Counted from the stretch's first letter, positions 11,577-23,070 are shown. The stretch is DNA of 64,000 nucleotides from Linanthus parryae (GCA_023055425.1 JALGPY010000009.1:19489775-19553774), one strand, 5' to 3'. Made by a program: numbers and translations. The notes: generated from the sequence alone by a model not told the origin.

Positions 11577-12720
11577 AGTGCACATTGATGAGAAGTGGTT
11601 CTACATTCAAAAAGTGAATGACAAATACATTCTCCTACCACTAGAGGAAGTACCATATGATGATTGCCAATCCAAACACTTTGTTGGTAAAGTAATGTTC
11701 ATGTGCTGTGTTGGGAGGCCTCTATATGACATTAATGGCGAGTGTGTGTGGGATGCAAAGATTGGTGTGTGGCCATTTGTGGAAGATGTTGCAGTTAGGA
11801 GATCATCAGTTAATAGACCAGCAGGTACAATTGAAGTCAAACCAAACTGTGACTAAGGAGGTAATGAATGACATGTTGATCAACATTATAACTACAGGGA
11901 TTAAGTCAAAGTGGCCAAACATGTTGTCAAAAGACATATTGATTCAACAAGACAATGCAACACCACATGTGCATAATGAGTATGTGAATTTTATTGCAGC
12001 TGCAAACTCAGATGGATTCAACATGAAGCTAATCAATCAACCAGCAAAGTCACCAGATTGTAACATTCTGGATTTAGGCTTCTTCAACTCAATTCAAAGC
12101 CTCCAAACTAAGATGCAAACAAAGACAACAACGGATCTCATTGCTGCAGTACAAATGACATATGAAGGGAAAGAAGATCAAACAGTAGACAATGTGTATC
12201 TGAACCTACAATTGGTGATGATAGAGATTATGGTTGCAACGGGTCACAACTTCAAGCTTCCACAAATAGGTAAAGGCAAGTTGAGAAACTTGGGTTTGCT
12301 ACCAAGAAGTTTCACAGTTCAAACTCAAATTGTAATGGACTGCACTGACTACATGAAAGAGATGGAAGAAAAGATAGGCAATCCTTCATTGTTGGAAGGA
12401 TTATGGTATGATCCAGAATAGGCATACCATAGGATCACTGAACTTTTGTTGCAACTAGACACAATTGTAGGTACTGTTGTATTTTGCTACAACTATGCAT
12501 AGTTGCATGCATCAATAGGCCTTTTGCAAGTTGCAATCATTTTGGACATGAATGTATTTTGAAAATCATAATATATTTTGAATCAATCCTCAAACCACTC
12601 GAGGGATAAAATTACTAGATTGATTGTGTTTGGTTGAGGTGGTACCACGCTGTGAATCACAGTATTTACTCTAACACCTATAAACCAAACAAGTGTTAGA
12701 TCAAACCAATCAATACTCAT
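11577..12720 (+). repeat. Tandem duplication unit 2 (1,144 bp)
   Basis: The right copy. I count about seven differences from unit 1, which points to a recent event. It ends at ACTCAT before ACCGGTTG. Confidence 0.92.
11578..12421 (+). pseudogene. mariner-like (DD39D) transposase, copy 2
   Basis: This is a near-identical duplicate of the upstream fragment, 1,144 bases further on. Only a handful of substitutions are seen, for example Ala/Val in the VEDVAxRRSS block and Asp/Asn in NVYLxLQ. The frameshift near 11,845 is shared with copy 1, so duplication happened after the gene was already dead. All three catalytic aspartates are still encoded. Confidence 0.9.
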
Positions 12721-13505
12721 ACCGGTTGTGGATTTATATCATTGGATTGATTGTATTGGGTTTGGTGTAACCACAATGTGTGTATGACACACACTTTGCT
12801 TACTCTAACACCTTAACACCCAAAGTTTGATGTAAACTTTCAAAGGATTCCTTGTAACACTGTGCCTAGTTACACTCAGTCCATCTTTGATATGGATCTA
12901 TAATTAAGTAAGTAGTATAGTAATGGATGCACAAGTATTAGAAATACCAAGTTCACAGCAGAAACACATCATTCCAGGGCACACTATGTTACCAACAATC
13001 AAGAGGTGTATGATCATGAAACAACAACAACATACACATGCAAGAACAGTATGATCACAGAGGATCCCATGATCTAATTGAACAACAAGCCCAGTGAATA
13101 TGTATGATATGAATCCATCATTGAGTGAGTAGTCTAATAATGGAAGCACAAGTAATAACATCATGATCACATCACATGATCTAATTGGGCATGAAGCAGT
13201 AACATGTACAGTAAACATAGAAAGAGGCAAGGACAGCAAGAACATGAACAGTCACCATGTCAAGAACCAAGAACAGTATGAAGATGAACATGAACAGGCA
13301 GAATATTATGATCATGAAACAGCAACAACATAGACATAGAAGAAAAGTTTGATCAGGAAACAGCAACAACAAACACATCACATGATCTAATTGGGCATAA
13401 ATCATGAGCAGTAACCATAGAAAGAGGCAAGAACAGTATGAACATGAACAGTCACCCTTCAAGAACCAAGAACAATATGAAGATGAGCATCAACACGTCA
13501 GAACA
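12721..13505. repeat. Diverged 3'-flank repeat and degenerate tandem repeats
   Basis: Bases 12,721-12,830 are a diverged further copy of the 3' flank seen at about 11,460-11,576 and 12,604-12,720 (shared ATTGATTG...TTTGGTTG-like and TTACTCTAACACC motifs). Bases 12,900-13,500 hold irregular repeats of an A-rich unit with CAAGAACCAAGAACAGTATG, GCAACAACA and CATGATCTAATTG. Apparent reading frames across them are low-complexity and not supported. Confidence 0.65.
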
Positions 13506-13829
13506 TTATAGAGTTGAAAAAGTAATCTCCCTCCAATTCGAAGCATTTGGGTAGAAGGATCCGAAACATGAAATCAATGTTTCTTGATAGTGATCTTTGT
13601 ATTTCTCAGGAAGACCCAAAACACCAAGATGTACATAATCCTCCTTTGAATAGCCACCGTCAAAGATCCATGCATTGCCGGATTAAATTGGATCTGGAAG
13701 CCTAAAAGTCTCTGTCTCCGATTCGTCTTCTGAATCGGGAACCCATGGTACGACGTCAGAGATCTCCTCAAATGAATCACCGACCCATGTATCAACAGAT
13801 TCAAACCCCATCAGAGGATTAGGGTTCAT
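13506..13829 (-). pseudogene. Short unrecognised coding sequence with one in-frame stop
   Basis: From an ATG at 13,829 the frame runs 48 codons (starting MNPNPLMGFESVDTWVGD, with an acidic SEDESETET patch) to a TAA at 13,683-13,685. The same frame then stays open for 58 more codons, including AWIFDGGYSKEDYVHLG and LPEKYKDHYQETL, to a TAA at 13,506. The composition on both sides of the stop looks like real protein. Upstream on the minus strand (13,830-14,060) is a sequence resembling a plant 5' leader. I do not recognise the family. It could be a first exon, a pseudogene, or a captured fragment. Confidence 0.5.
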
Positions 13830-14599
13830 GATTCAGTGAAACCCTTCAAACCCTAGAACAGATCGATGAAGCAAAAGGGCTAGAAGATGAGATCCGTTGA
13901 TTTTCTCTGCATATCAATGGATAATATGGTCTGATCTGTGGAGAAACAACCACCAATCTGCCGTTCACGGTGGTGGAAGAGAGAGATGCAGAGAGGCGGA
14001 CGAGAAGAAACAGAGAATGCTAGTGAGAAAATGAGAAGACACAAATGAGGGTTCTCAAACAAATCGGGCGGTTTCGATCTTTAGTAGGGTTAGATTGGGT
14101 TGTTTGTTTGTTTGGGATTGAGTTTAGACTAGGGCAGATTGGATTTAGGTTTAGTTTAGTGTAATTGATTGGGCCACTAATCAGTATAAGTTGTGGCCCA
14201 ATCTGATTAGAAAATAGTGTATTTTATTTATTTGTGGGGAAAGGTGTGGGGGTATTATTAGTTTTTTTTTTCAAAGGGGTATTATGAGTTCATAACATTT
14301 TTATTTTAAAAAAGAAAAAGGGGAGATAGAAAGGAGCGGGCGGAAATAGAAAAAGGGGCTAAAAAAAGAAACGGAGTGGTATGCTATGCTCATCTCAATC
14401 CTCAAAATGCCCCTGACGCTCCCTCTCATCAGCAAGAAAGAGTAGAAGGACAAAACTGGAAAAAGTCAAACCCGCACCGACAGATAAAAACACACCCCAA
14501 CAGAAGAACTCGTCTTTCCTAAAAAGTTGAAAAAACCCATCTTGGTGTTGGTGGTGTGAGACCAGAGTTGAAACCCAGAGGCCTCTGCTGCTGCTACTA
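13830..14599. other. Leader-like and intergenic sequence
   Basis: Bases 13,830-14,060 look like the 5' leader of the minus-strand coding remnant: purine-rich on plus, with an AGGGTTT-like start region. From about 14,060 to 14,600 I see no gene. There is a T-run at 14,262-14,271 and A/G-rich sequence before the repeat array. Confidence 0.4.
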
Positions 14600-14628
14600 C
14601 TTTCTCAGATACACCGAGAGATAGAGAG

Positions 14629-14670
14629 AGAGAGATGCGGATGTTTTTGAGGGTGGTTGCCCATCTCTCT
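14629..14670 (+). other. Conserved hairpin, copy 1
   Basis: AGAGAGATG pairs with CATCTCTCT around the inner GGG-TGGTTG-CCC hairpin. A second small stem (AGATGAA/TTCATCT) follows at about 14,702. Confidence 0.5.
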
Positions 14671-14761
14671 TTGCGTATCTCTCTGTGCAGTAGCACAAGA
14701 AAGATGAAGCCGATGATTTCATCTCTCTCGAAACAAATCAACCGCCCTCTTCCCTTCTGCT

Positions 14762-14798
14762 TCGTCGTCGTCGTCGTTGTTGCTGCTGCTGCTTCTGC

Positions 14799-14829
<31 letters not shown>
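14762..14829. repeat. Triplet microsatellite (TCG/TGC/TTA)
   Basis: Runs of TCG, then TGC, then TTA. They encode spurious Val- or Ile-rich frames. A similar tract occupies the same place in the next unit. Confidence 0.9.
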
Positions 14830-15216
14830 GGTGGCCACCAAGAAGAGGCAGTGAGGATAAATCTTCTTCGTCTGGGGGTTTCAGATCTGATGAAGTTGGA
14901 TTTCCTATTCCTCTCCTGGCGGGGCAACTAGAAGGTCGGCGGTACTGGTCAGACAAAAGAAAGGAGGCTTCGATCAACCATTCAATTGGTTCGTCCCTCT
15001 TCACTCTCATACTCATACGAGCACTAGACGCCTCTTTTAGTTGCAGCCATGGTGGAATTAGTGATATTCAACCTTCTCAGCCAGATCACTCTGGTAATAG
15101 ATCTGAGTCTCTCTTCCCCTCTCTCCTCCATAGAGACACACATGCATGGCTACGTTTCGCTCATCCAAACACCCCCAATGTACTGGACCACTCCATTTGA
15201 AAGCAGATGGTTCACA

Positions 15217-15275
15217 ATTAAACTGATAAAAACAGATACCACACTTGATCTTAGCCAAAATCCTGAGAAAGGTAT
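15217..15275 (-). pseudogene. U2 snRNA 5'-end-like sequence, copy 1
   Basis: On the minus strand this matches the first ~59 bases of plant U2 snRNA, from ATACCTTTCTC through GGCTAAGATCAAGTGT and TTTTATCAGTTTAAT, with a few differences. The branch-site recognition GTAGTA is changed to GTGGTA at 15,237-15,242. The rest of U2 and a snRNA promoter are not seen, so it is a derived fragment. Confidence 0.75.
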
Positions 15276-15671
15276 TCAATCTCTTTCCTTTCTCGAGGCC
15301 ATGATGATATTTTTATGGAGTTTCATGTATCAGAGGTTGCGAGTGTTTGAAACCCAATTCTTGGCGAGGCAATTTCGTGGACAGGAATTAGAAGCATTTA
15401 TACCCTTTCTAATGAAATTACAGTGACAGAGAGACAGACACACAGAGAGAGAGAGAATAACATTTGCTTCTGGCATTGTCTTCAATTGATTCATCCTTTA
15501 GGGGGCACTAAGTGATTTTGTGCCTAAGTAGAGGTGTAGTTTCTGCCTTTTACTGTGAATTTGCAGCTATTGTTGGGACCTCTGCTCTCTCCTCTGATAC
15601 TAGAAGTGGACTCCAGTATCTGAGCCAGAAGTGAATGGGGCCGATGTTGCTGCGACAATCGGAGATCCAAG

Positions 15672-15713
15672 AGAGAGATGTGGATGTTTCTGAGAGTGGT
15701 TGCCTATCTCTCT
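15672..15713 (+). other. Conserved hairpin, copy 2
   Basis: Outer stem AGAGAGAT/ATCTCTCT with the core changed to AGTGGTTGCCT, so the first core pair becomes A with T. Confidence 0.5.
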
Positions 15714-15954
15714 CTGTGGATATCTTCGATACGGGCCTGTGATTACATCTTTTCCCTCTGAGAGTTGTTACTTGAGGTCAACAACTAAGCATAAGTGAGA
15801 TGAGGGTATTTTTCAAAGACCAATTCGCCGGACCGGTAGCACGCCAATTCTTTGAGAATTCATCTTGCTCAAAAACCCCAGAGTTGAGACCCAGTAATGG
15901 AGGAGGCATCTGCTGCTACTTCTACTAGTCGTCTCTCGGATACAACGAGAGATA

Positions 15955-16001
15955 GCGAGAGATGTGGATGTTCCTGAGGGTGGTTGCCCATCTCTCTTCG
16001 C
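15955..16001 (+). other. Conserved hairpin, copy 3
   Basis: Outer stem GAGATG/CATCTC extended by GCGA/TCGC-like pairing, with core GGGTGGTTGCCC. It begins the second large unit. Confidence 0.5.
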
Positions 16002-16082
16002 TTATCTGTGTAGTAGCGCAAGATGAAGCCGATGATTTCATTTCTCTCGTAACAAATCAACCGCCCTCTTCCCTTCAGCTTC

Positions 16083-16170
16083 ATCGTCGTCGTCCTTGTC
16101 ACCATCGTTGTTGTTGTTGCTGCTGCTGTTATTATTATTCATTATTATTATTATTATTATTATTATTGTT
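16083..16170. repeat. Triplet microsatellite, second unit
   Basis: TCG, TTG/TGC and TTA runs equivalent to those at 14,762-14,829. Confidence 0.9.
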
Positions 16171-16528
16171 GGTCGCCACCATGAAGAAGAGGCAGTGAGG
16201 ATAAATCTTCTTGTTCTGGGGGTTCAGATCTGATGAAGTTGGGTATCCTCCTATCCCTCTCCTGGCAGGGCAACTTCAAGGTCGGCGGTGCTGGTCAGAC
16301 AGGAGGAGGAGGCTTCGATCATCCATTCAATTGGTTCGTCCCTCTTCTCTCTTGTACTCACTAGACGCCTCCTTTATTTGCAGCCATGGTGGAATTAGTG
16401 ATATTCACCCTTCTCAGCCTGATCACTCTGTTAAATAGATCTGAGTCTCTTCACAACGCATCCTCTTCCATTCGCTCATCCAAACATCCCCAATGTACTG
16501 GACCTCTCCCTTTGAAAGCAGATGGTTC

Positions 16529-16597
16529 ACATATCAGATTTTAAACTAATAAGAACAGATACTACACTTGATCTTAGTCAATATCACGAGAAAGGTA
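16529..16597 (-). pseudogene. U2 snRNA 5'-end-like sequence, copy 2
   Basis: This matches the first ~68 bases of plant U2 on the minus strand, including CTAAGATCAAGTGTAGTATC and the following TCTGATATG. The branch-site recognition GTAGTA (16,559-16,564) is kept, but the TTTTGGC loop is altered. It occupies the same place in the unit as copy 1, so it was duplicated with it. No upstream snRNA promoter element is visible. Confidence 0.8.
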
Positions 16598-16989
16598 TTC
16601 GATCTCTTTCCTTTCTCTGCTGCTGCTACTACTATCAGAGGCAATGATGATATTTTTATGGAGTTTCATGTATCAGAGGTTGCTGAGTGTTTGAGACCCA
16701 TTTCTTGGCGAGGCAATTTCATGGACAGGAACCGGAAGCATTTATACCTTTTCTAATGAAATTACAGTGACAGAGAGAGAATGATATTTGCTTCTGGCTT
16801 CTGGCATTGTCTTGAATTGATTCATCCTTTAGGAGCAATGGGGGATTTTGTGCCTAACTATAGGTGTAGTTTCTGTCTTTTACCGTGAATTTGCAGTCAT
16901 TGTTGGGGCCTCTGATTCTAGAAGTGGACTCCAGTATCTGAGCCAGAACTGAATGAGGCTGATGTTGCTGCGACAATCGGAGATCCAAG

Positions 16990-17031
16990 AGAGAGATGTG
17001 GATGTTTCTGAGGGTGGTTGCCCATCTGTCT
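16990..17031 (+). other. Conserved hairpin, copy 4
   Basis: Outer stem AGAGAGATG with CATCTGTCT (one mismatch) and core GGGTGGTTGCCC. Confidence 0.5.
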
Positions 17032-17995
17032 CTGTGGATATCTTCGAGATGGGCCTGTGATTTCATCTTCTCCCTCTTCAGTAAATCAACCATCCTCCAA
17101 CTCCAAACTGCTCTTCTGCTTGAGTTGTTACTGAGCAGTTGCTATTAAAAAGCCCAGAAATTGGGTACCACCTGTGCAATTTTATCTCATTATTGTGGTT
17201 ATGCAACATCACAGTTTCGATAAACTGGGGTTATGCAATAAGTGATTAAGCCTTGTTATTATTGTTATTCATGAATAACCAGAGGCTGTGATGATCAATC
17301 TTCTTCTGGGGTTCAGATCTGAGAGTTTAGTGGTATCCGATCCATTTCTTGGCGGGGTAACAAGGATGCCAGTGCGGGACAGGAAGAGATTGATTCTTCT
17401 CTATCTCTCTTATGTTTCTCTTACTAGTGAGCCTCCTTTAGTTGCAGCCATGATGGAGTCAGTGGAAGTGCCCTTCTCAGCCTGTTCACCACAACAGATC
17501 TGAGTCTCATGGGTCTATCTCTTCATAGACATGCATGTCTATTTTTCTACCCAGATTGACAAATACATAGAATTTGGTGGATGAGTTTGGAAATCTGTTA
17601 GTACTGGTTAGTCCCTCTCTCCAATCAGAATTTGGTGAATTATTTTGGCTTAGAACTTAGAATCTTGATCTGATGCTCTTAATGCTGTGACTTGAACCTT
17701 TTCCATTTGGGAATTCATACTTGCACAGTTGCGCTATTTTATTTTATCCTTGCACTCCCTTTTTAGTTAGTAGTAGTAGTAGCAGTAGACATTAACGATA
17801 GATCTTCTTCTCTTTGGTTCAGATATGTAGGTTGGAAATTTGACCCATTTCATGGCGAGGCACAAGGAGGCCAATGCAAGTCAGGAAGAGGCTTGATCAG
17901 AGAGATGGGATGTTTTAAAATAAGATCACTATAAAAGCCTGTTTGTTATCAGCCTAAAACAAAAACGAAAAGTGAAAATGAGGATGAGGCTTGAT

Positions 17996-18037
17996 CAGAG
18001 AGATGGGATGTTTTAACGAGGTGGTTGCTCCTCTCTG
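17996..18037 (+). other. Conserved hairpin, copy 5
   Basis: Outer stem CAGAGAG/CTCTCTG with core GAGGTGGTTGCTC, where core pairs change on both sides compared with copy 1. Confidence 0.5.
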
Positions 18038-18240
18038 CAACTTCGTTGATAATCAAATCCAGTGATTTTTCATTTTCTTCAACAACCCTCAAATTACTTT
18101 CTTTCTTGTTGCTGCTAGTCTGCTGCTACTACTGGTATTATTTGAGGCCATGACGATATTTCTAAGGAGCAAAATAGAGGGTTGAGACTGTTTAACCCAT
18201 TTCTTGGCGAGGTAATTCCAAGGGCACTTGGAGAGAGCTT

Positions 18241-19640
18241 GTTGTAAGTTTTATTTCCGGACCAACTCAGCCAAACATGAAGGTCTTTTAGAAGATTCTT
18301 AACTATGAAGGTTTTCCCATTTTATTTTTTTTACCTAACTTCTAGTCTCAAAGCATAGTCTAACATAAAAAAGCTGAAAAAGAAAATGAGAATGTGAATT
18401 TCTATCATCTAAAATCCATACAATCGGCTGAAAATATTCTGAGGGTGAAAAATCCAGCATATCTGAAATAAAAAATCTATTTGGTATGAGCTAAAATTAT
18501 AACATATTATTTTGAATCATTTTACAAAATCTATTGAATTTTTTAATCAATTACTTGAATACACCCCCTAAGCCGCTACAAATTAAAACTACGTTTTGCA
18601 AAATCTCCAAAGTTGGAGATTCTACTATTCCTTTCAAATTAATTGAGTATGCATATTTTCAGCTTCAGATTTTAGGTGTTGCCGAATGAATTTAGCTGAA
18701 AAGATTGATTTCATTCCAATGGGATTAAAATTTGGGATGCCTAACATGCCCTGAGGCTTGAGCAGGGATGGGAAGTTTCAACCAGGTTGTTGCCCCTCCC
18801 CTGCACATTGGGCAACTCCTAACACGATCATCATAGCCAATAATTTTTGTTTCCTTCCAGAACCATCAAATGTTAGCACCAAAATTCGCCTCGATGGAAT
18901 CGTTCCCCAAATTGGTCTCGATGAAATCGTTTTCTTCAATAATTTTCGTCTGATTACTCTTCGTCCTGTCATACTATATTAAAGGGTGGTTCCAAAAATT
19001 ATTCTCTTACATTTAAAAAGTCGCCAACTTTTTCACTTTGTTTCTCTTCATACTCTTTTCACTTGCACACTTTTTCACTTTCGAAGATAAACTAACATAT
19101 ATATGGCAATGTACAATTTTATAAATTTATCTGGTAAAAAACAGCTCCTTAAAACTCTTTAAAAGTCCACAAAGACTATTATTTTGAGATTAAGTATGTT
19201 TTATGTTTAACCCGGATTGTGCCGTCCTAAGTCACGAAGGGCTGATAGATACCCAATCCCTTGGGTCAAGCCCTAAGATCATAAAAATCCTAGCCCTACT
19301 CAGACCCGTTTGGTTATGCTTTTGCTTTCTAGTACGCTGTTTTTGATGTGTTCGATAATCTATCTGCTTCTAGATAGCAACTCCTTTCTCACCGCAATTA
19401 TGGAGGGGAGGGTTGCTTTTTGGCCCTGCTTTTTGATAAAACAATAATTACCAAACACAAAATGCCAAAAGTGTTTAGCAGGTTGCCACTTGCCAACCAC
19501 TTTTTATGTGTATTTCCATGGCTACTTTCTTACCGTACTTCCTGCACAACAGCTTTCTAAAGCTCCACAGCATACCCGAACTAGCCCTTACGGTTGTATA
19601 CGGTTCGGTTTGAGCCGCAAAAACCAAACCCAGAAACGAA
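18241..19640. other. Within-array spacers without genes
   Basis: Apart from hairpin copy 6 (18,762-18,804) I see no gene or clear repeat. The sequence is AT-rich and frames are short and random-looking. Confidence 0.4.
18762..18804 (+). other. Conserved hairpin, copy 6
   Basis: Outer stem GCAGGG/CCCTGC. Compared with GCAGAG/CTCTGC in other copies, A-T is replaced by G-C on both arms, a compensatory change. The core reads GGTTGTTGCCCC. Confidence 0.5.
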
Positions 19641-19688
19641 TGAGGCTTCTTCTTCTTTGGCCGTTGCTACCAGAGCCAAGAGAATTAG

Positions 19689-19731
19689 AGAGAGATGTTG
19701 TTGTTCGTTGAGGGTGGTTGCCCATCTCTCT
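19689..19731 (+). other. Conserved hairpin, copy 7
   Basis: Outer stem AGAGAGATG/CATCTCTCT with core GGGTGGTTGCCC. Confidence 0.5.
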
Positions 19732-20869
19732 CTTTGTATATCCATCTATTTGCCTATCGATCTGGATGTGTAGTAGTGATGATGGAAGCCGATGATTTCA
19801 TACCTCGTTGCATAAACATGCTTGCGTATATTTCTGCGGCCAAAATGCACTGATGATACCCAAATTTTGGACTCCATTACACCCGATCAACCAACTTTTT
19901 AATGGTTGCAAGAGTTGGGCTACTGCTACTGGATCTATGTGAGGCTATGCTGAAATGATGATATTTCTAGAGTTTACTATGCATCAGAGACTGAATAGTT
20001 TAAGACCCATTTCTTGGCGAGGCGGTTCCTAGGACATTGGTGGGAAGGATTAATATCCCTTCTCTACTAAAATTACAGAGAAGAAAATGTTTATTTTCTT
20101 TGGCCTTGTTTGGGTAAGGTATAATTAAACTGATTTGTCCTCTGGATTTCGCAGCCATGGTGGGGACATCTATTCTCTCCTCTGAACTATCACATCTGAG
20201 CCTCCTCGCAATTCATTTCATTTCTCTCATCTGAGTCAGAATTCGGTGGATAGATCTGATGTAGCAGAACAGAATTGCCCAAATTGGGTTTTTTCTTTTT
20301 TCTTTGAGGAGTTCTAGACTTAGTTGTGTAACTGGTACTCATAAAATAGAACTTTCAACCCAAATGATTCTGGCAGTCTCTGCCTGGTCAAAATATATCT
20401 GCGCCTCACCATCTTTGCAAACCAAATATCTGCTTGGCGTTGTTGATTTAACATCAACTTGTTCTGCTTGTTGATTTAACATCAGAAAGCTACCCCCTCT
20501 GCACATTGTTGAAACGGGTGGGAGGGGGGGGGGGAGCATTATTTAAGACCACAGGTTGGTCCTTTGCGACACATCCTAATCACGGGAGGGTAAAATGCAA
20601 TTAACCGTTATTATTTTTCACATACATCAGGAGACTGTGATGATCAATGTTCTTCTGGGTTCAGATCTGGAGTTGGGTATCTGCCCCATTTCCTGGCGGG
20701 CAACAAGCAGCTGGTGCGGGTGAGAAGGAGATATTTTACCAGTAATTGGTTCTTATCTCTATTCTCTTTCCGTCACATGGCACATCTTTGAGTTGCAACC
20801 ATGATGGAGACAGAAATACCCCTTCTCAGCCTGATCACTTTTACAGATCTGAGTCTCTTCTTTTTCTCG

Positions 20870-21724
20870 CATAAACATGCAGGTGCAAGTTTATACAATC
20901 AGTAGAGGCACAAGATTGATTAGCTTTGAGTTTCTTTTGCAAATTACAGGTCCAAGTTCATACAATCGGTAGAGGTTATGTGGTTTCTTCCTTCAATAGC
21001 TAAACATGTTTGAAATGTCACGGTAGATATTTTCTTTCTTTCAGAGAAGCGAAATTCAGTCTACTTTCTGTACTATGCAAGCATCTGGAATGCATCAATG
21101 AGAATACACTTTCTGATCAATTTTGATATGACTGTAAAATGTAAATTCTTTGTGTCTTATTTTTGTTTGATCTGTCAGGTACTCGTGCATCAACTTGTCA
21201 GATGCAGAAAATTTAAAACTGGGAAAGATCGGCAATACGTGCAGAAAGAAACTGTAAGTGCAGATAAATGAGATGTGATAACTGGGTGCATTACTGTTGT
21301 TGTATGTTGGATACTTGGATGAATGGGGTGGAGAAAAGTGATTGTGACTTAGATCGTGGAGGCTATTTCATTGTCAAGGTGCTGAAAAGGTGCAAAATGT
21401 CTATTCCTTGTAGCATAAAAGTTCATAGCTCCGACATTTTTAGTTGCTTTAGTTTTGTGTTGTTTGGATTAAATGGTTTATTGGGTTTAGGTACTTAAGA
21501 TCATGTCATACACGATATCTTGGAACTGTTGTCATCGTGTATGTTCATCTTAGAAAGTGGGTAGATCTTTCTGTATCTTTAATAATTTGCAGAGTTACAT
21601 GTTTAGATGTTCAATTAGCATTTACTTGAATCCCTCTGCAGCAATTGACAATTCAACTGTTTCTGACACTTTCAAGCTGTTATGTATGTGGTTTATGCTT
21701 ACTTTTTAAAGAATGTATAATATC
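20870..21724. other. Noncoding sequence at the array's right side
   Basis: No protein gene is supported. Patches resemble exons and introns of a noncoding transcript, for example TTTCTTTCAG near 21,042 and ATCTGTCAGGTACTC near 21,170, but this cannot be established by eye. Confidence 0.3.
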
Positions 21725-21813
21725 TTAATAGAGATTAGTACCAGCGGTAGCAACCTACCTGTATTTTAGCGGCAGGTTGCTTTACCCGCTGTTGGTTCCG
21801 TTTCTTAGTATTA
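21725..21813. other. Long imperfect hairpin
   Basis: ACCAGCGGTAGCAACCTACC on the left mirrors GGCAGGTTGC...CCGCTGTTGGT on the right, and pairing extends outward to TTAATA/TAT-TAA. About 89 bases fold on themselves. It may be a small inverted-repeat transposon or a precursor-like hairpin RNA. Confidence 0.55.
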
Positions 21814-22009
21814 ACTACTCAGGTCAATGTTGTTTACAATCTTTAGGATGTGCTAAAAAAAGACTTGACATGATGACCAAATTCCTTCATTAATATAGAA
21901 TAATATATAGAGATTGGAAGTAAGACTGCGAGCTATAAACAGCGAACTAATGACATAACAAAAAGTTCTACTGCTCCTATTGGTGAAGGAGCAGTAAAAA
22001 AGCCTAGTT

Positions 22010-22420
22010 ATCTATGACCGTGGTAATACTAAAATACTATCGGCTTTCTCACTTCTCTGTTTAGGCTTTGGCCGGCAAGTAGCAAATTTATGTCTCCCAT
22101 TCAATACTTTAATGCACTTGTCTACTAGTTATCTCCAGAGTTTCTAAAAAAAGTACTTGGTAGTTCTCTTCAGTGACAAAGGTGGACACATTTAAATATT
22201 GTGCAGTAGTGTAATCAGATAGGCACAGTAAGAAGAAAAAGCAGAACTACACTCTAGAGTAGAGTGCAAAATGATCATCTTTTATTTTAAAATACACCTG
22301 ACTAATCATAATAATACAAGAGATTGTCCTCTGTGCTCTGTTATAGTCTTTGTCTCTGTCAATTCCAGACCTTCATAATAATTCATATTGCACAGGAGCA
22401 AATTTGCTCAAAAATGCATA
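22010..22420 (+). repeat. Segmental duplicate, left copy
   Basis: Aligns with 24,040-24,420. Shared blocks include GGCTTTGGCCGG, GACAAAGGTGGACA, GTAATCAGATAGGCA and CAGACCTTCAT. It follows the array, as does the other copy, so whole blocks of this locus were duplicated. Confidence 0.75.
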
Positions 22421-23020
22421 TGATTTTTAATCAAGGTCAAGAACATCATGTAGTCAACTTACAACTAAATCTTACAATTTCGGGCCCGGAAATTGAACCC
22501 AATTTCGATCTCTTGAACATTGGATGATCTTAGATTAAAGTGAACTAGTTCTTGTATACCTTTTTTGTATGATAAATGTCGATGTCCGGTCAGCTTGCGC
22601 ACGACTAGCTCTCTAGCTCCACAGGCCTTGATTAGCATGTACTGGCCTCGAAGATATGGTTTGTAATTTGTGGGGTTTGAATTTGGAACCTCGGGAAGAC
22701 CTCTAAGACCAATGTCCTCACGACTAAATGCATGTTTGCCAACTATACTTCTAAGCGAGTAGAAAAATAGTGGTCTGAATAAAAATCATTTGGGTAGGCC
22801 TCTAACATGTGAGAACATGTGAGCTGCAATTTTTTTTTTTTTTTTTTTTTTTTTAAGCTGCCTGTTTTGGTACAGACTGGTGTTTTCTAAGCGTTTTGTT
22901 TGTTTTTCAGCAGGTACCGAACAGGCTCTAAGCCAACCCCTTGGGTTGGGTTCTTGTAAGCTCCGAGAAAGAAAGAAATGAAAAGGAGAAGCGAAAGATT
23001 GAAATTGGAAATGAGAATGA
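22421..23020. other. Spacer with a 25-base T run
   Basis: No gene seen. A T homopolymer at about 22,830-22,854 could be the reversed poly-A tail of an old retroposed sequence on the minus strand, but no partner sequence is clear. Confidence 0.35.
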
Positions 23021-23026
23021 GCTTGA

Positions 23027-23070
23027 GCAGAGAGAAGGGAACTTATAAGGGGGTGGTTGCCCCTCTTTGC
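23027..23070 (+). other. Conserved hairpin, copy 8
   Basis: Outer stem GCAGAGAG/CTCTTTGC (one G-T pair) with core GGGTGGTTGCCC. Confidence 0.5.

Noticed and set aside
13181..13462. Cys/Leu-rich minus-strand frames
   Set aside because: Produced by the irregular A-rich repeats; composition is unlike real membrane proteins and there is no start context.
14466..14931. Frames on both strands across the triplet microsatellite
   Set aside because: Their length comes from Ile/Val/Ala repeats encoded by the microsatellite.
15049..15426. A 125-codon plus-strand frame starting at CCATGGTGG
   Set aside because: It runs antisense through the U2-like piece and the frame is not kept in the duplicate unit at 16,386, so it is probably chance.
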